NCBI RefSeq assembly: GCF_002803155.1 | Contig: NZ_NNBP01000002.1 | Span: forward strand, 186,001-250,000 | Reading direction: 5' to 3' | Length of the DNA: 64,000 nucleotides | Source of the DNA: Streptomyces sp. CB02959 | Lineage (GTDB): Bacteria > Actinomycetota > Actinomycetes > Streptomycetales > Streptomycetaceae | In this document: piece after piece, positions 46,653-55,093 of the stretch | Layout of the letters: each line of letters opens with the position of its first letter | Position numbering within the stretch: the stretch's first letter is position 1 | The notes under the pieces: model-generated | Told to the model about the DNA's origin: nothing | The model's database searches: none | Seen by the model: the letters and a program-made list of their open reading frames with translations, nothing else | Program-made: the position numbers and the translations under genes

Positions 46653-47876
46653 GTGACCGCATCCCGACCCCGCCCCACGCGACTGACCGCGCTGCGTCCC
46701 GCGAGTTTCGGGGCCGAGCCGACCGGGGAGCGGCTGGCGAGGATGCGAAGATCGCCGCAGTTCGTGGACGGTCAGTTCCGCAACCCCGCCCCGACCCGGC
46801 AGCTGCTCCGGGGCGCCGCGCTGCCGATGATGCGTGCGCGGCTCAGCCGCGAGGGGCGGCTGCGGCGCGCGCCGATCGGACGGATCCCGGTGCACCGCCC
46901 GACCGACGGGGACTGGGGCCGCCCGCCCGCCTCGGGGCTGCGGCTCACCTGGATGGGACACTCCAGCGTGCTCGCCGAGATCGACGGGCACCGGGTGCTG
47001 TTCGACCCGGTCTGGGGCGAGCGCTGTTCACCGTTCGGCTGGGCCGGGCCGAAGCGGATGCACCCGGTGCCGGTGGAGCTGGCGGAGCTGGCACCGGTCG
47101 ACATCGTGGTGATCTCCCACGACCACTACGACCACCTCGACATGCCCACCGTCAAGGGCCTGATCGCCTCCGGTGCGCACTTCGTCGTACCGCTCGGCGT
47201 CGGCGCCGACCTGGAGTTCTGGGGCGTACCCGCGGAGCGGATCACCGAGCTGGACTGGCACGAGTCCACCCGGGTCGCTGGACTGACCCTCACCGCCACA
47301 CCGGCCCAGCACTTCTGCGGCCGCGGTCTGCGCGGCGCACAGCACACGCTCTGGTGCTCCTGGGTCGTCGCCGGACCCGAGCACCGCATCTATCACAGCG
47401 GTGACACCGGCTACTTCCCCGGTTTCGCCGAGACCGGCGCGGAGCACGGCCCGTTCGACGCGACGATGATCCAGATCGGTGCCTACTCCGACTTCTGGCC
47501 CGACAACCGCACGGACTGCACCCCCCACCCCGGCGGCTGGCCGGACATCCACATGAACCCGGCTCAGGGCGTCCAAAGCCACCTTGACCTGCAACGAGGC
47601 CGGCCGCACGGCGTGCTGCTGCCGATCCACTGGGGCACCTTCAACCTCGCACCGCATCCGTGGGCCGAGCCCGCGGAGTGGACCAGGGCTGCCGCCGAAG
47701 CCGTGGGGCAGGACGTGGCCTTCCCGGTCCCCGGTCGACCCTACGAGCCCGCCGGCACGCTTCCCACCCGCCCCTGGTGGCGTGACCTGGCCCTTCCCCT
47801 GGACCGGGCCTGGCCCCTTCCCGCCAGCGCGACGACGGCACGCGGCAAGGACCTCGATCTCGTGAACGAGGGCTGA
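46653..47876 (+). CDS. MBL-fold metallo-hydrolase, NAPE-PLD/UlaG-like
   Basis: A 407-residue metallo-beta-lactamase-fold enzyme. SHDHYDHLD is the HxHxDH metal motif, WMGHSSVLAEIDGHRVLFDPVWGERCSPFGWAGPKR is the N-terminal marker of the N-acyl-phosphatidylethanolamine phospholipase D-like group, and HSGDTGYFPGF and LPIHWGTF supply later metal ligands. It is probably a cytosolic phosphodiesterase or lactonase. GTG 46653 follows GGAGGTG closely. Confidence 0.9.
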   Translation: MTASRPRPTRLTALRPASFGAEPTGERLARMRRSPQFVDGQFRNPAPTRQLLRGAALPMMRARLSREGRLRRAPIGRIPVHRPTDGDWGRPPASGLRLTWMGHSSVLAEIDGHRVLFDPVWGERCSPFGWAGPKRMHPVPVELAELAPVDIVVISHDHYDHLDMPTVKGLIASGAHFVVPLGVGADLEFWGVPAERITELDWHESTRVAGLTLTATPAQHFCGRGLRGAQHTLWCSWVVAGPEHRIYHSGDTGYFPGFAETGAEHGPFDATMIQIGAYSDFWPDNRTDCTPHPGGWPDIHMNPAQGVQSHLDLQRGRPHGVLLPIHWGTFNLAPHPWAEPAEWTRAAAEAVGQDVAFPVPGRPYEPAGTLPTRPWWRDLALPLDRAWPLPASATTARGKDLDLVNEG

Positions 47877-48205
47877 CGGGGACGCGTTGAAGCAGCGGCG
47901 CCGGCCCTCGCGGCAGTGCCCGATGTCGTCCGGCTGAAGTGCGCAGCCGACGCCCCGGGCGCACGGTGGTGGTACATCTGCGCTACGGATCGGCACGCCC
48001 ACGGGGAAGCGCCCCTCACAAAAGCGAGGGGCCCTTCTTGCGTCGGCAATGGCGGTTCACCGGCGCCTCGGATCTCGTACGAGCCCGGCCTGCCGTTCCC
48101 CGACGCCGTGCCGTTCCGACACCGGCGAGCGATCACAGCGCTTGTCCGGTCGCTCCGCCAGGCGGAACCGAGCTGCGACGGGACGCCGCAGCCCGGCCCG
48201 TCACG
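47877..48205. other. Intergenic region with a hairpin
   Basis: No gene is seen between the MBL-fold gene and the convergent parvulin gene. The only clear structure is the hairpin at 48007-48036. Confidence 0.5.
48007..48036 (+). terminator. Possible terminator after the MBL-fold gene
   Basis: A 7-bp stem GCCCCTC/GAGGGGC with GAAG/CTTC pairing beyond a bulge, a loop with four A residues, and CTTCTT after it. It lies about 130 bases after the stop. Confidence 0.55.
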
Positions 48206-48487
48206 TCAGTCTTCGCGGCTGGTGACTTCGAGGAGGTGAAAACCGAACTGGGTCTTCACGGGGCCCTGGATCGTGCCGACCGGGGCAGAGAAGACGACCG
48301 TGTCGAATTCCTTGACCATTTGCCCCGGCCCGAAGGATCCGAGGTCACCGCCCTGCTGCCCGGAGGGGCACGTGGAGTGCTGCTTGGCAAGCCCGGCGAA
48401 ATCTGCGCCGGCCTCGATCTGCGCCTTCAGATCCGACGCCTTGGCCTCGCTGTCGACCAAGATGTGACGTGCGGTTGCCCTAGCCAT
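48206..48487 (-). CDS. PpiC-type (parvulin) peptidyl-prolyl isomerase
   Basis: A 93-residue stand-alone parvulin domain without signal peptide: ARHILVDSEAKASDLKAQI, ADFAGLAKQHSTCPSG, GGDLGSFGPGQMVKEFD and the C-terminal TQFGFHLLEV. The length and sequence match cytosolic PpiC/Par10-type isomerases. ATG 48487 follows AAGGGTG by about seven bases. Confidence 0.93.
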   Translation of the reverse strand: MARATARHILVDSEAKASDLKAQIEAGADFAGLAKQHSTCPSGQQGGDLGSFGPGQMVKEFDTVVFSAPVGTIQGPVKTQFGFHLLEVTSRED

Positions 48488-49377
48488 TTGTTACACCCTT
48501 TCGATTACGCATGAATGCCGCCAAAGGGTATGCGCCTGGGGACCTTCCAGGTGGTGGCTGTGACGGCCCCGACCTGCCGCAGGTCCCTTCGGCCTCCCGT
48601 AAGCGGCGTTCGTAAGTCAGACCTGCACCATCTCACAGGCGATCACACCGTGGCCCATCGGACAGGTCCTTCGGCCGTTGCCGGTGCAGGCCGCGGGCGC
48701 GATTCCGCTGCGGTACCGCGCCGACGGCCGCGGCCGAACCGGCCCTGATGCGGCTCGGAGTGCGGGCTCCCGCCGATCGTGCGAGCAAGCCGCCCACCAC
48801 GCCGACGATGATCTCCGGCATCGGCGCCGCCCACCGTATTCGAGTTCGTGAACGTTGTTTCTTGCGCCGCTGGAACTGCCGGGACCCGCTCGGAAACCCG
48901 GACATGGCGGCGCACTAAATGTTCAGGGCCTATTCGGTATTTCAGCTGCCGGAGAAATGCCGCTGCGAGCGGTGACGGGGCAAGTCGGGCGTCGCCGGTG
49001 GACTCCGCGACATCCGGGGCGCCTGTCAAGACACTTCACGTGTGAAGGTGCCGGCGGGCGCCGTGGATTCGACGGGAGTCCTGCTGGCGGGGTAAGGCTG
49101 ATCGGCCTGCCGTCCGGGGCGAGGACGGTGCGATGGTGCGGCCTCGGCGGAACGCCCGAAGCGAGGCGGGGTCGGTGGGGCGGCTGAGGTGTCCGGTGGT
49201 GCCTCAACCGCTGCTTTCTGTACGGGAGTTCGGATCTTTTCGTAACTGCGTGCGGGGCGTGCCTACCCAAGGAGGTGGCGCGGGGTGGCGAAACCCCGGA
49301 GGGGGTCCGAACCCCACCCCCGCAACAACTAGCGTGCGTGCTCCGCGAACTGCCAACGGCCGATCCGGAGGGCGCCG
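48488..49377. other. 890-base gene-poor region before the conservon
   Basis: Open frames here lack Streptomyces codon bias and resemble nothing I recognise. The sequence is somewhat less GC-rich around 48830-48960. Close to the conservon are a self-complementary GGGGT...ACCCC pair near 49281-49296 and repeated CCCC/GGGG runs, which probably belong to the cvn leader or promoter. Nothing better can be supported. Confidence 0.5.
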
Positions 49378-51390
49378 ATGCCTACCGCAACCCCGCCGAG
49401 GACCGAGACGTCCCAGGAGGCTCCCCGGTCCCATGGCGGACGGCACGGCCGGACGGCCTTCCCGGAGCCGGTCACCGACTCGGCCATACGGGCCCGCCTG
49501 GTCCGGCTCGCCGCCGTCCCCGCCCTGCTCGCCGCGGTCGTCTGTGCGGGCGTCGCCGCGTTCGTGGTCCGCAGCGGCGGCGCGCGGCTCGGCGGCCGCG
49601 AGTGGGCGGTGCTGGCCGGTGGCCTCGTCGTGGTCTGCGGCGTCGTCCTGGTCGGCGGCCTGGTCGGGAACGCCGAGGCGCGCGCCCTGGCGCACCGGTG
49701 CGCGCGGCTGCGCGAGGTGTGCGCCCGCGCGCAGGCCGATATCGACGACCTCCTCGACCGGGTGCGCAACGACGAATGGCTGCGGATCCGCGACGACCGG
49801 GAGCCGTTGCCGGAGGCCGGTGGCGATCCGCTCGGCCGGCTCGCCCACGAGGTCGCCGCCACCGGCCGGGCCGCCGAGGCCGCGCTGATCGAGGCGGTGG
49901 GCATCGTCCGCAGCGACGCCACCGGCAACCAGCAGAAGCTGGAGGTCTTCGTCAACCTCGCCCGCCGCCTGCAATCCCTCGTGCACCGCCAGATCCTGAC
50001 CCTGGACGAGATGGAGCACCAGGTCGAGGACCCGGACCTGCTCAAGGGCCTGTTCGTCATCGACCACCTGGCCACGCGGATCCGCCGGCACGCCGAGAAC
50101 CTCGCCGTCCTCGGCGGCGCCATCACCCGCCGCCAGTGGACCCGCCCGATCACCATGACCGAGGTCGTCCGCTCGTCGACCGCCGAGGTCGAGCAGTACA
50201 CCCGGATCAAGCTGGTGTCGCCCTTCGAGGGCACTCTGCGCGGGCACGCGGTCGCCGACGTCGTGCACCTGCTCGCCGAACTCGTCGAGAACGCCTCCGA
50301 GTTCTCCGACCCGGAGACGCCGGTCACGGTGCGGGCCCGGCACGTCACCGCGGGGCTCGCCGTCGAGGTCGAGGACCGCGGCCTGGGCATGCCGACGGAG
50401 GAACAGGAGCAGATGAACCGCCTGTTGGCGGACCCCGAGCGGATCGACCTCACCGAACTCCTCGACGACGGCCGGATCGGTCTCTACGTGGTCTCCTCGC
50501 TCGCCCAGCGGCACGGCCTCGTGGTCCGGCTCCAGGGCAGCATCTACGGCGGCGTCCAGGCCACCGTGATCGTGCCGCCGGAGCTGCTGGGCGCCAACTC
50601 GGCCGAGACCCGCGAGGAGTTCCCGGACGGTATGGAGGAAGAGAGGGCCGCGGTGGACCCGGCGCGCGGTCAATGGACGTACGGCGAAGGGACGTACCGC
50701 GAAGGGACGTACGGCGGGGCGTACGGCGAGCGGTTCGACGGCGGCGTCGGCCGCCGTGAGCCGACCGGTGCCCCCGCGGCCCGCGCCCTGCCCCCCGCCC
50801 GTGCGCTCACCGCCGGACCCGACGGCCTCCCCGCCCGCCGGCGCATCGTCCGCACCCCCGCCTCGACCACCGTCGCCAGCGTCGAGGCCGCCGCGCTCGC
50901 ACCGCAGCACACCGGCGGCGTGCCCGACGGCCCGCCCGGCTTCCTGCCCGGTGGCGGCCACCCCGCCGACCACCGGCCCACCGAGGCCCGTCTGACCGCC
51001 GCCCGGCCCGCCGATCCCGGCCCGGTGGTCCTGCCGCCCCCGCCGCTGCCCCTCGACGACGGCCCCCGCCCCCGACTGCCGCGCCGCATCAAGCAGGCGC
51101 ACCTCGCCCCCCAACTGCGCGACCTGCCGGACCACCCGCCCCAGCGCACCGGCCCCGAACGCCTCCACGACCCGAACCTGATGGCCGCCTACCAGCGCGG
51201 CTTCAGCCGAGCCGACCCCAGCTACGCGGCCGGCCTCATCGCCGCCGGCCACCCCGCCCCCGCTCCTGCCACCACCCCGGGCCAGGACTGCGCGACCGGC
51301 AGCCCCGGAGACCCCGAACTGCTCCTTGCCCCCGACCACGACGCCCCGATGGCCCGCCCCCGAGGAGACGACCCCGACCATGGTGAGTGA
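49378..51390 (+). CDS. cvnA: Conservon sensor kinase-like protein CvnA
   Basis: A 670-residue membrane protein. Two transmembrane helices lie at about residues 40-65 and 75-100, followed by a coiled region, a degenerate His-phosphotransfer region (LFVIDHLATRIRRHAENLAVL) and a GHKL ATPase domain (ELVENASEFSDPETPV, DRGLGM, GLYVVSSLA). The C-terminal 200 residues are Pro/Ala-rich and disordered, as in nitrate/nitrite-sensor-like actinobacterial kinases of the cvn type. Conservon products form a membrane-associated complex resembling eukaryotic G-protein modules. ATG 49378 follows GGAGGG by six bases; its end overlaps cvnB. Confidence 0.92.
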   Translation: MPTATPPRTETSQEAPRSHGGRHGRTAFPEPVTDSAIRARLVRLAAVPALLAAVVCAGVAAFVVRSGGARLGGREWAVLAGGLVVVCGVVLVGGLVGNAEARALAHRCARLREVCARAQADIDDLLDRVRNDEWLRIRDDREPLPEAGGDPLGRLAHEVAATGRAAEAALIEAVGIVRSDATGNQQKLEVFVNLARRLQSLVHRQILTLDEMEHQVEDPDLLKGLFVIDHLATRIRRHAENLAVLGGAITRRQWTRPITMTEVVRSSTAEVEQYTRIKLVSPFEGTLRGHAVADVVHLLAELVENASEFSDPETPVTVRARHVTAGLAVEVEDRGLGMPTEEQEQMNRLLADPERIDLTELLDDGRIGLYVVSSLAQRHGLVVRLQGSIYGGVQATVIVPPELLGANSAETREEFPDGMEEERAAVDPARGQWTYGEGTYREGTYGGAYGERFDGGVGRREPTGAPAARALPPARALTAGPDGLPARRRIVRTPASTTVASVEAAALAPQHTGGVPDGPPGFLPGGGHPADHRPTEARLTAARPADPGPVVLPPPPLPLDDGPRPRLPRRIKQAHLAPQLRDLPDHPPQRTGPERLHDPNLMAAYQRGFSRADPSYAAGLIAAGHPAPAPATTPGQDCATGSPGDPELLLAPDHDAPMARPRGDDPDHGE

Positions 51391-51829
51391 TGTGCGCGCG
51401 CAGACGCACGCGGAGTTCCGCGGCAATCAGCACACCGACCTTTCCTGGCTGCTGACCGGACTCGTCCAGCGGGTACCGCACACCCGCAGCGCCGTCCTGC
51501 TGTCCGCCGACGGCCTGGTCAAGGCATCCCACGGCTTCGAGCCGGACGTCGCCGACCACATGGCGGCGCTCTCCTCCGGCCTGTACTCCCTCGCCCGTAG
51601 CGCCGGTTCCCGCTTCGGGGAGGGCAGCGACATCCTCCAGGTCGTCGTCGAGATGGAGCAGACCTTCCTCTTCGTCGCCGCCGCCGGCTCCGGCGCCTGC
51701 CTGGCCGTCCTCGCCGGACGCGAGGCCGACGCCGGGGTCCTCGGCTACGAGATGGGGATGCTGGTCAAGAGCGTCCGCCCGTATTTGTCGACGCCCGCGC
51801 GCCACCAGGCCACGGCGGGTGGCCGTTGA
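51380..51829 (+). CDS. cvnB: Conservon protein CvnB (roadblock/LC7 domain)
   Basis: A 149-residue roadblock/LC7 protein: LSWLLTGLVQRVPHTRSAVLLSADGLVKASH and the later LAVLAGREADAGVLGYEMGMLVKSV. Roadblock proteins act as GTPase-regulating scaffolds, here for CvnD. ATG 51380 overlaps cvnA by 11 bases and its stop is adjacent to the cvnC start, so translation is coupled. Confidence 0.94.
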   Translation: MVSDVRAQTHAEFRGNQHTDLSWLLTGLVQRVPHTRSAVLLSADGLVKASHGFEPDVADHMAALSSGLYSLARSAGSRFGEGSDILQVVVEMEQTFLFVAAAGSGACLAVLAGREADAGVLGYEMGMLVKSVRPYLSTPARHQATAGGR

Positions 51830-51831
51830 CC

Positions 51832-52236
51832 GTGGCCCTGCCGCGCCGGCAGCGGCCGCACGGCCCGGACGCGCCGTGGGTCGACGAGGTGGCGGGCCGC
51901 CTGGTCCGCCCCTACACCGTCAGCAGGGGCCGCACCCGGCCCACGGCGCACTTCGACCTGATGACCATGGTGCGGGCGACCGGGCGGCGGCCCGCCGGCC
52001 TCCAGGGACCCGACTACGACCGGGTCCTGGCGCTGTGCGACGCGCCCGTCCCGGTCGCCGAGGTCGCCGCGCACGTCCGGCTGCCCGCCGCGGTCGCCAA
52101 GGTGCTCCTCGCCGACCTCGTCGACTGCGGGGCGCTCACCGCGCGGATCCCGCCGGCCGTCGCGGCCGAGCCCGCCCCCCGTACCGACCGTGCCCTGCTG
52201 GAGGCCGTGCTGCATGGACTTCGTGAACGACTCTGA
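51832..52236 (+). CDS. cvnC: Conservon protein CvnC (DUF742)
   Basis: A 134-residue DUF742 protein: VRPYTVSRGRTRPTAHFDLMTMVRATG, then a winged-helix-like stretch VAEVAAHVRLPAAVAKVLLADLVDCGAL, which hints at a nucleic-acid or protein-binding fold. It is the fixed third member of cvn operons. GTG 51832 is preferred; TTG 51826, overlapping the cvnB stop, is also possible. Confidence 0.92.
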   Translation: MALPRRQRPHGPDAPWVDEVAGRLVRPYTVSRGRTRPTAHFDLMTMVRATGRRPAGLQGPDYDRVLALCDAPVPVAEVAAHVRLPAAVAKVLLADLVDCGALTARIPPAVAAEPAPRTDRALLEAVLHGLRERL

Positions 52237-52834
52237 CTTCCGGCTCCCGGGGGATCCCGTGTCCGACTCCTTTCCGACCGCGCTGAAGGTGCTGGTCGCG
52301 GGCGGTTTCGGAGCCGGCAAGACCACCTTCGTCGGCGCGGTCAGTGAGATCGAACCGCTCAGCACCGAAGAGCTCATCACCCAGATCAGCGCCGGCACCG
52401 ACGACCTGTCCGGTGTGGAGGACAAGACCACCACGACCGTCGCCATGGACTTCGGGCGGATCACCCTCGGCCCGGAGCACGTCCTCTACCTCTTCGGGAC
52501 GCCCGGACAGCACCGCTTCTGGTTCCTGTGGGACGAGCTGTCCCACGGCGCGCTCGGCGCGGTGGTGCTCGCCGACACCCGGCGGTTGGACCAGTCCTTC
52601 GCCGCGGTCGACTTCTTCGAGGGGCGGGGCATCCACTTCGTCGTCGCGGTGAACGAGTTCGACGGCGGCCACCGCTACGGGTCCGAAGAGGTCCGGGCCG
52701 CCCTGGACCTCGCCCCGCAGATCCCGGTCGTGCTCTGCGACGCCCGTCAGTGCGCCTCCGGCACCCATGTCCTGGTGTCCCTCGTCGAATACCTGCTCAG
52801 CCCTGTCCTCACCGCCACCCCGGAGCTGTCATGA
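52214..52834 (+). CDS. cvnD: Conservon GTPase CvnD
   Basis: A 206-residue small GTPase: G1 loop VAGGFGAGKTTFVGAVSE, DLYLFGTPGQ-type G3 (here LYLFGTPGQHRFWF) and a G4-like NEFD. It belongs to the Ras-like MglA-related group of cvn operons and should be regulated by the roadblock partner. ATG 52214 overlaps cvnC by 23 bases; its stop overlaps the next ATG. Confidence 0.94.
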   Translation: MDFVNDSDFRLPGDPVSDSFPTALKVLVAGGFGAGKTTFVGAVSEIEPLSTEELITQISAGTDDLSGVEDKTTTTVAMDFGRITLGPEHVLYLFGTPGQHRFWFLWDELSHGALGAVVLADTRRLDQSFAAVDFFEGRGIHFVVAVNEFDGGHRYGSEEVRAALDLAPQIPVVLCDARQCASGTHVLVSLVEYLLSPVLTATPELS

Positions 52835-53490
52835 ACGTCCCCTCCGCACGCTTCCCCTTCCCCTCCCGATATCCGTCCTGGCGCTACCCCTCTTCCGAAC
52901 TCCCTTATCTGACCGATGACCTGACGCGTCGACTGGTGATCACTCCGGAGGACCACGAGGCGCCGGCGCGGGTGGCCCGGCTGCGCGAGCTGGGCATCGG
53001 CAAGAACCCGCTGCCCGCGTTCGACGACTTCGCCCGCAAGCTCGCCCGGACCACCAACACCCCTTATGCGATGGTCAACTTCATCGACGAGCGCGAGCAG
53101 TACTTCGCCGGCCTCTACGCTCCCGACCTCGACACCTCCGTCGAGCTGGGCCCGGCACCGCCCAGCGGCCGCCCCGAGCGGATCATGGCCCGTGACCACG
53201 GCTACTGCCCGTACGTCGTGGTGCGGCGCAAGGCGCTGGTCCTGGAGGACGTCTGCGACTACCCGCGGTTCGCCGGGAACCCCGTGGTCGACGAACTGGG
53301 CATCCGCACCTACCTCGGCGCTCCGCTGATCGACCGCACCGGGACGACGCTGGGCACCGTCTGCGTCATCGACCGAGAACCCCGGCCCTGGGGGCGCGAG
53401 GGGCTGCACACCATCAAGACGTTCGCCGCCGAACTCGTCGAGCAGATCGACGAGATGGAACGGCGGCAGCGGGAGGCCGACGCCCGCTGA
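52831..53490 (+). CDS. GAF domain-containing protein, fifth member of the conservon
   Basis: A 219-residue protein with one GAF domain (FDDFARKLARTTNTPYAMVNFID, then YLGAPLIDRTGTTLGTVCVID) and a short coiled C-terminus ending in ELVEQIDEMERRQ. It contains a Cys in YCPYVVV within the ligand-pocket region. Some conservons carry a cytochrome P450 as fifth gene; here a GAF sensor takes that place. ATG 52831 overlaps the cvnD stop (ATGA), so it belongs to the same operon. It could sense a small ligand or redox change and signal to the GTPase module. Confidence 0.9.
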   Translation: MNVPSARFPFPSRYPSWRYPSSELPYLTDDLTRRLVITPEDHEAPARVARLRELGIGKNPLPAFDDFARKLARTTNTPYAMVNFIDEREQYFAGLYAPDLDTSVELGPAPPSGRPERIMARDHGYCPYVVVRRKALVLEDVCDYPRFAGNPVVDELGIRTYLGAPLIDRTGTTLGTVCVIDREPRPWGREGLHTIKTFAAELVEQIDEMERRQREADAR

Positions 53491-53544
53491 CCGGGTGCGG
53501 CCACGGCCCCGGAGGCCCGTCCGGCCGGCCGGGGCCGCACCCGG
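53491..53544. terminator. Bidirectional terminator after the conservon
   Basis: A 12-bp perfect outer stem (CCGGGTGCGGCC with its complement) plus internal GC pairing, starting directly after the GAF gene stop and lying before the end of the convergent acyl-CoA dehydrogenase gene. Confidence 0.7.
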
Positions 53545-53569
53545 GCGGCAGCGGCGCGGCCGACCGCGC

Positions 53570-54820
53570 TCAGGACACCCGGGCCAACGCCTCCCGCCCG
53601 CCCGGCAGCGGCTCCTCCTCGGGCCGTTCCGCCGGCGCGGGCCGCAGCACCTCCGCCAGCCGGCCCGACCACTCGCCCTTCCCCTGCCCCAGCGCGAGTT
53701 CGCCCAGCCGCAGCAGTTGGATGTCGGAGGTGCCGGCCGGCGCGAAGATGTGGTGCGCGTCGCGCAGGAAGCGCTCCACCGGCCGGTCGGTGAACAGCCC
53801 GCAGGCGGCGTGGATGTCCATCGCGTCCCGCGCCGACTCCAGCGCCGACTCCGCGTTCACCAACTTGGCGTTCATCAGCTCCGCGTCGCACGGCAGCCCC
53901 TGGTCGAGCAGGTGCACCGCGTGGTACGCGGACAGCCGGGCCAGCAGCAGCCGGGACTGGATCCGGCCCAGCTTGAGCTTGACGGTCGGCAGCTCCGCGA
54001 GCGGTTCGCCGTAGCGCCGCCGCTCGGTGCAGAACGCCGTGGTCTCGTCCAGGACCGCCTGGTGGATGCCGAGCGAGACCGCGGTCAGGTTCGGCCGTCC
54101 GTACAGCACGCTGGAGGAGTACGCCACGGAGAGCCCGTCGCCCTCCCGGCCCAGCAGCTGCGCCGCCGGGACTCGGCAGTCGTCGAAGAACAGCTCGCCG
54201 AAGCTGAAACCGTGCAGGCCCATCGCGGGCTGCTGCGGCCCGACCCGGAAGCCGCGGGTGCCCGACTCGACGAGGAACGCCGACAGGCCCTTGGAGCCCT
54301 CGCCGGTGCGCACCACCACCCCGTGCAGATCACCGATGTGGCTGTTGCCGACGTAGATCTTCCGGCCGTTGAGGACGTAGTCGTCGCCGTCGCGGACCGC
54401 GGTGGAGGCCATGCCCAGCACATGGCCGCCGGACTGCGGTTCGGTGACCGCGATGGTCGGCAGGCAGTCGCCCGACGCGATCGCCGGCAGCCAGGTCTTC
54501 TTCTGCTCCTCGCTGCCGAAGTGGACGATCTTCGCCACGCCCAGCTGGGACGCCTGCGCCATGGCGCCCATCGCGGCGCTGACCCGCGACAGCTCCTCGA
54601 TGATGAGGGTCTTGGCGACGTGCCCGGCGCCCATCCCGCCGTACGCGCGGTCCACCGTCGCGCCGATCCAGCCCTGCCGGGCGATCAGCCGCGAGAGGTC
54701 GGGGCAGACGGTGCGGCTCGCCTCCATCTCGGCGATCCGGGGGCGGACCTCGCGTTCGGCGAAGTCCCGCACCTGGCGCCGGAGTCCCTCATGTCGCTGG
54801 TCCGTGAAGTAGCGATGCAA
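53570..54820 (-). CDS. Acyl-CoA dehydrogenase family protein
   Basis: A 416-residue flavoprotein with the three-part acyl-CoA dehydrogenase fold: TVDRAYGGMGAGHV, IAVTEPQSGGHVLGMAS in the FAD-binding middle and the C-terminal HAACGLFTDRPVERFLRDA. The usual catalytic Glu in the segment before GTSEIQ appears to be Ala (IFAPAGTSDIQ), so the base may lie elsewhere or the reaction may differ. It lacks membrane segments. TTG 54820 follows GGAGGAGGG; this start is much better supported than upstream ones. No fatty-acid or polyketide genes adjoin it. Confidence 0.88.
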   Translation of the reverse strand: MHRYFTDQRHEGLRRQVRDFAEREVRPRIAEMEASRTVCPDLSRLIARQGWIGATVDRAYGGMGAGHVAKTLIIEELSRVSAAMGAMAQASQLGVAKIVHFGSEEQKKTWLPAIASGDCLPTIAVTEPQSGGHVLGMASTAVRDGDDYVLNGRKIYVGNSHIGDLHGVVVRTGEGSKGLSAFLVESGTRGFRVGPQQPAMGLHGFSFGELFFDDCRVPAAQLLGREGDGLSVAYSSSVLYGRPNLTAVSLGIHQAVLDETTAFCTERRRYGEPLAELPTVKLKLGRIQSRLLLARLSAYHAVHLLDQGLPCDAELMNAKLVNAESALESARDAMDIHAACGLFTDRPVERFLRDAHHIFAPAGTSDIQLLRLGELALGQGKGEWSGRLAEVLRPAPAERPEEEPLPGGREALARVS

Positions 54821-55093
54821 GACGAGCCCTCCTCCGCGAACTTCCGTGTGCCGATCCCTCCCCGCCTCGGGGCGGCACGGACGGTGCCGCCGTGATCGTA
54901 TCGAAAATGATCTTGTGCCTACCGTGCGCAATACCCGTTGGAATACCAGCTGCGGGTCGCGCAAAACATCAACCGGGCGCATCCATACGGGCACTTGGAG
55001 TGCGCGGATGCGCCGCACAACCCCGGCCGCGCCATGCCGGGCGACGCGGTCCCGGGCCGCCCGGAACCGCGCCACCCCCCGCCTCCCCGACCC

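Noticed and set aside
46330..46656. 108-codon frame with a good Shine-Dalgarno (GGGAGGAGC) before GTG
   Set aside because: Third codon positions are not consistently G or C, the product resembles nothing, and the frame contains the SigR-like promoter of the next gene.
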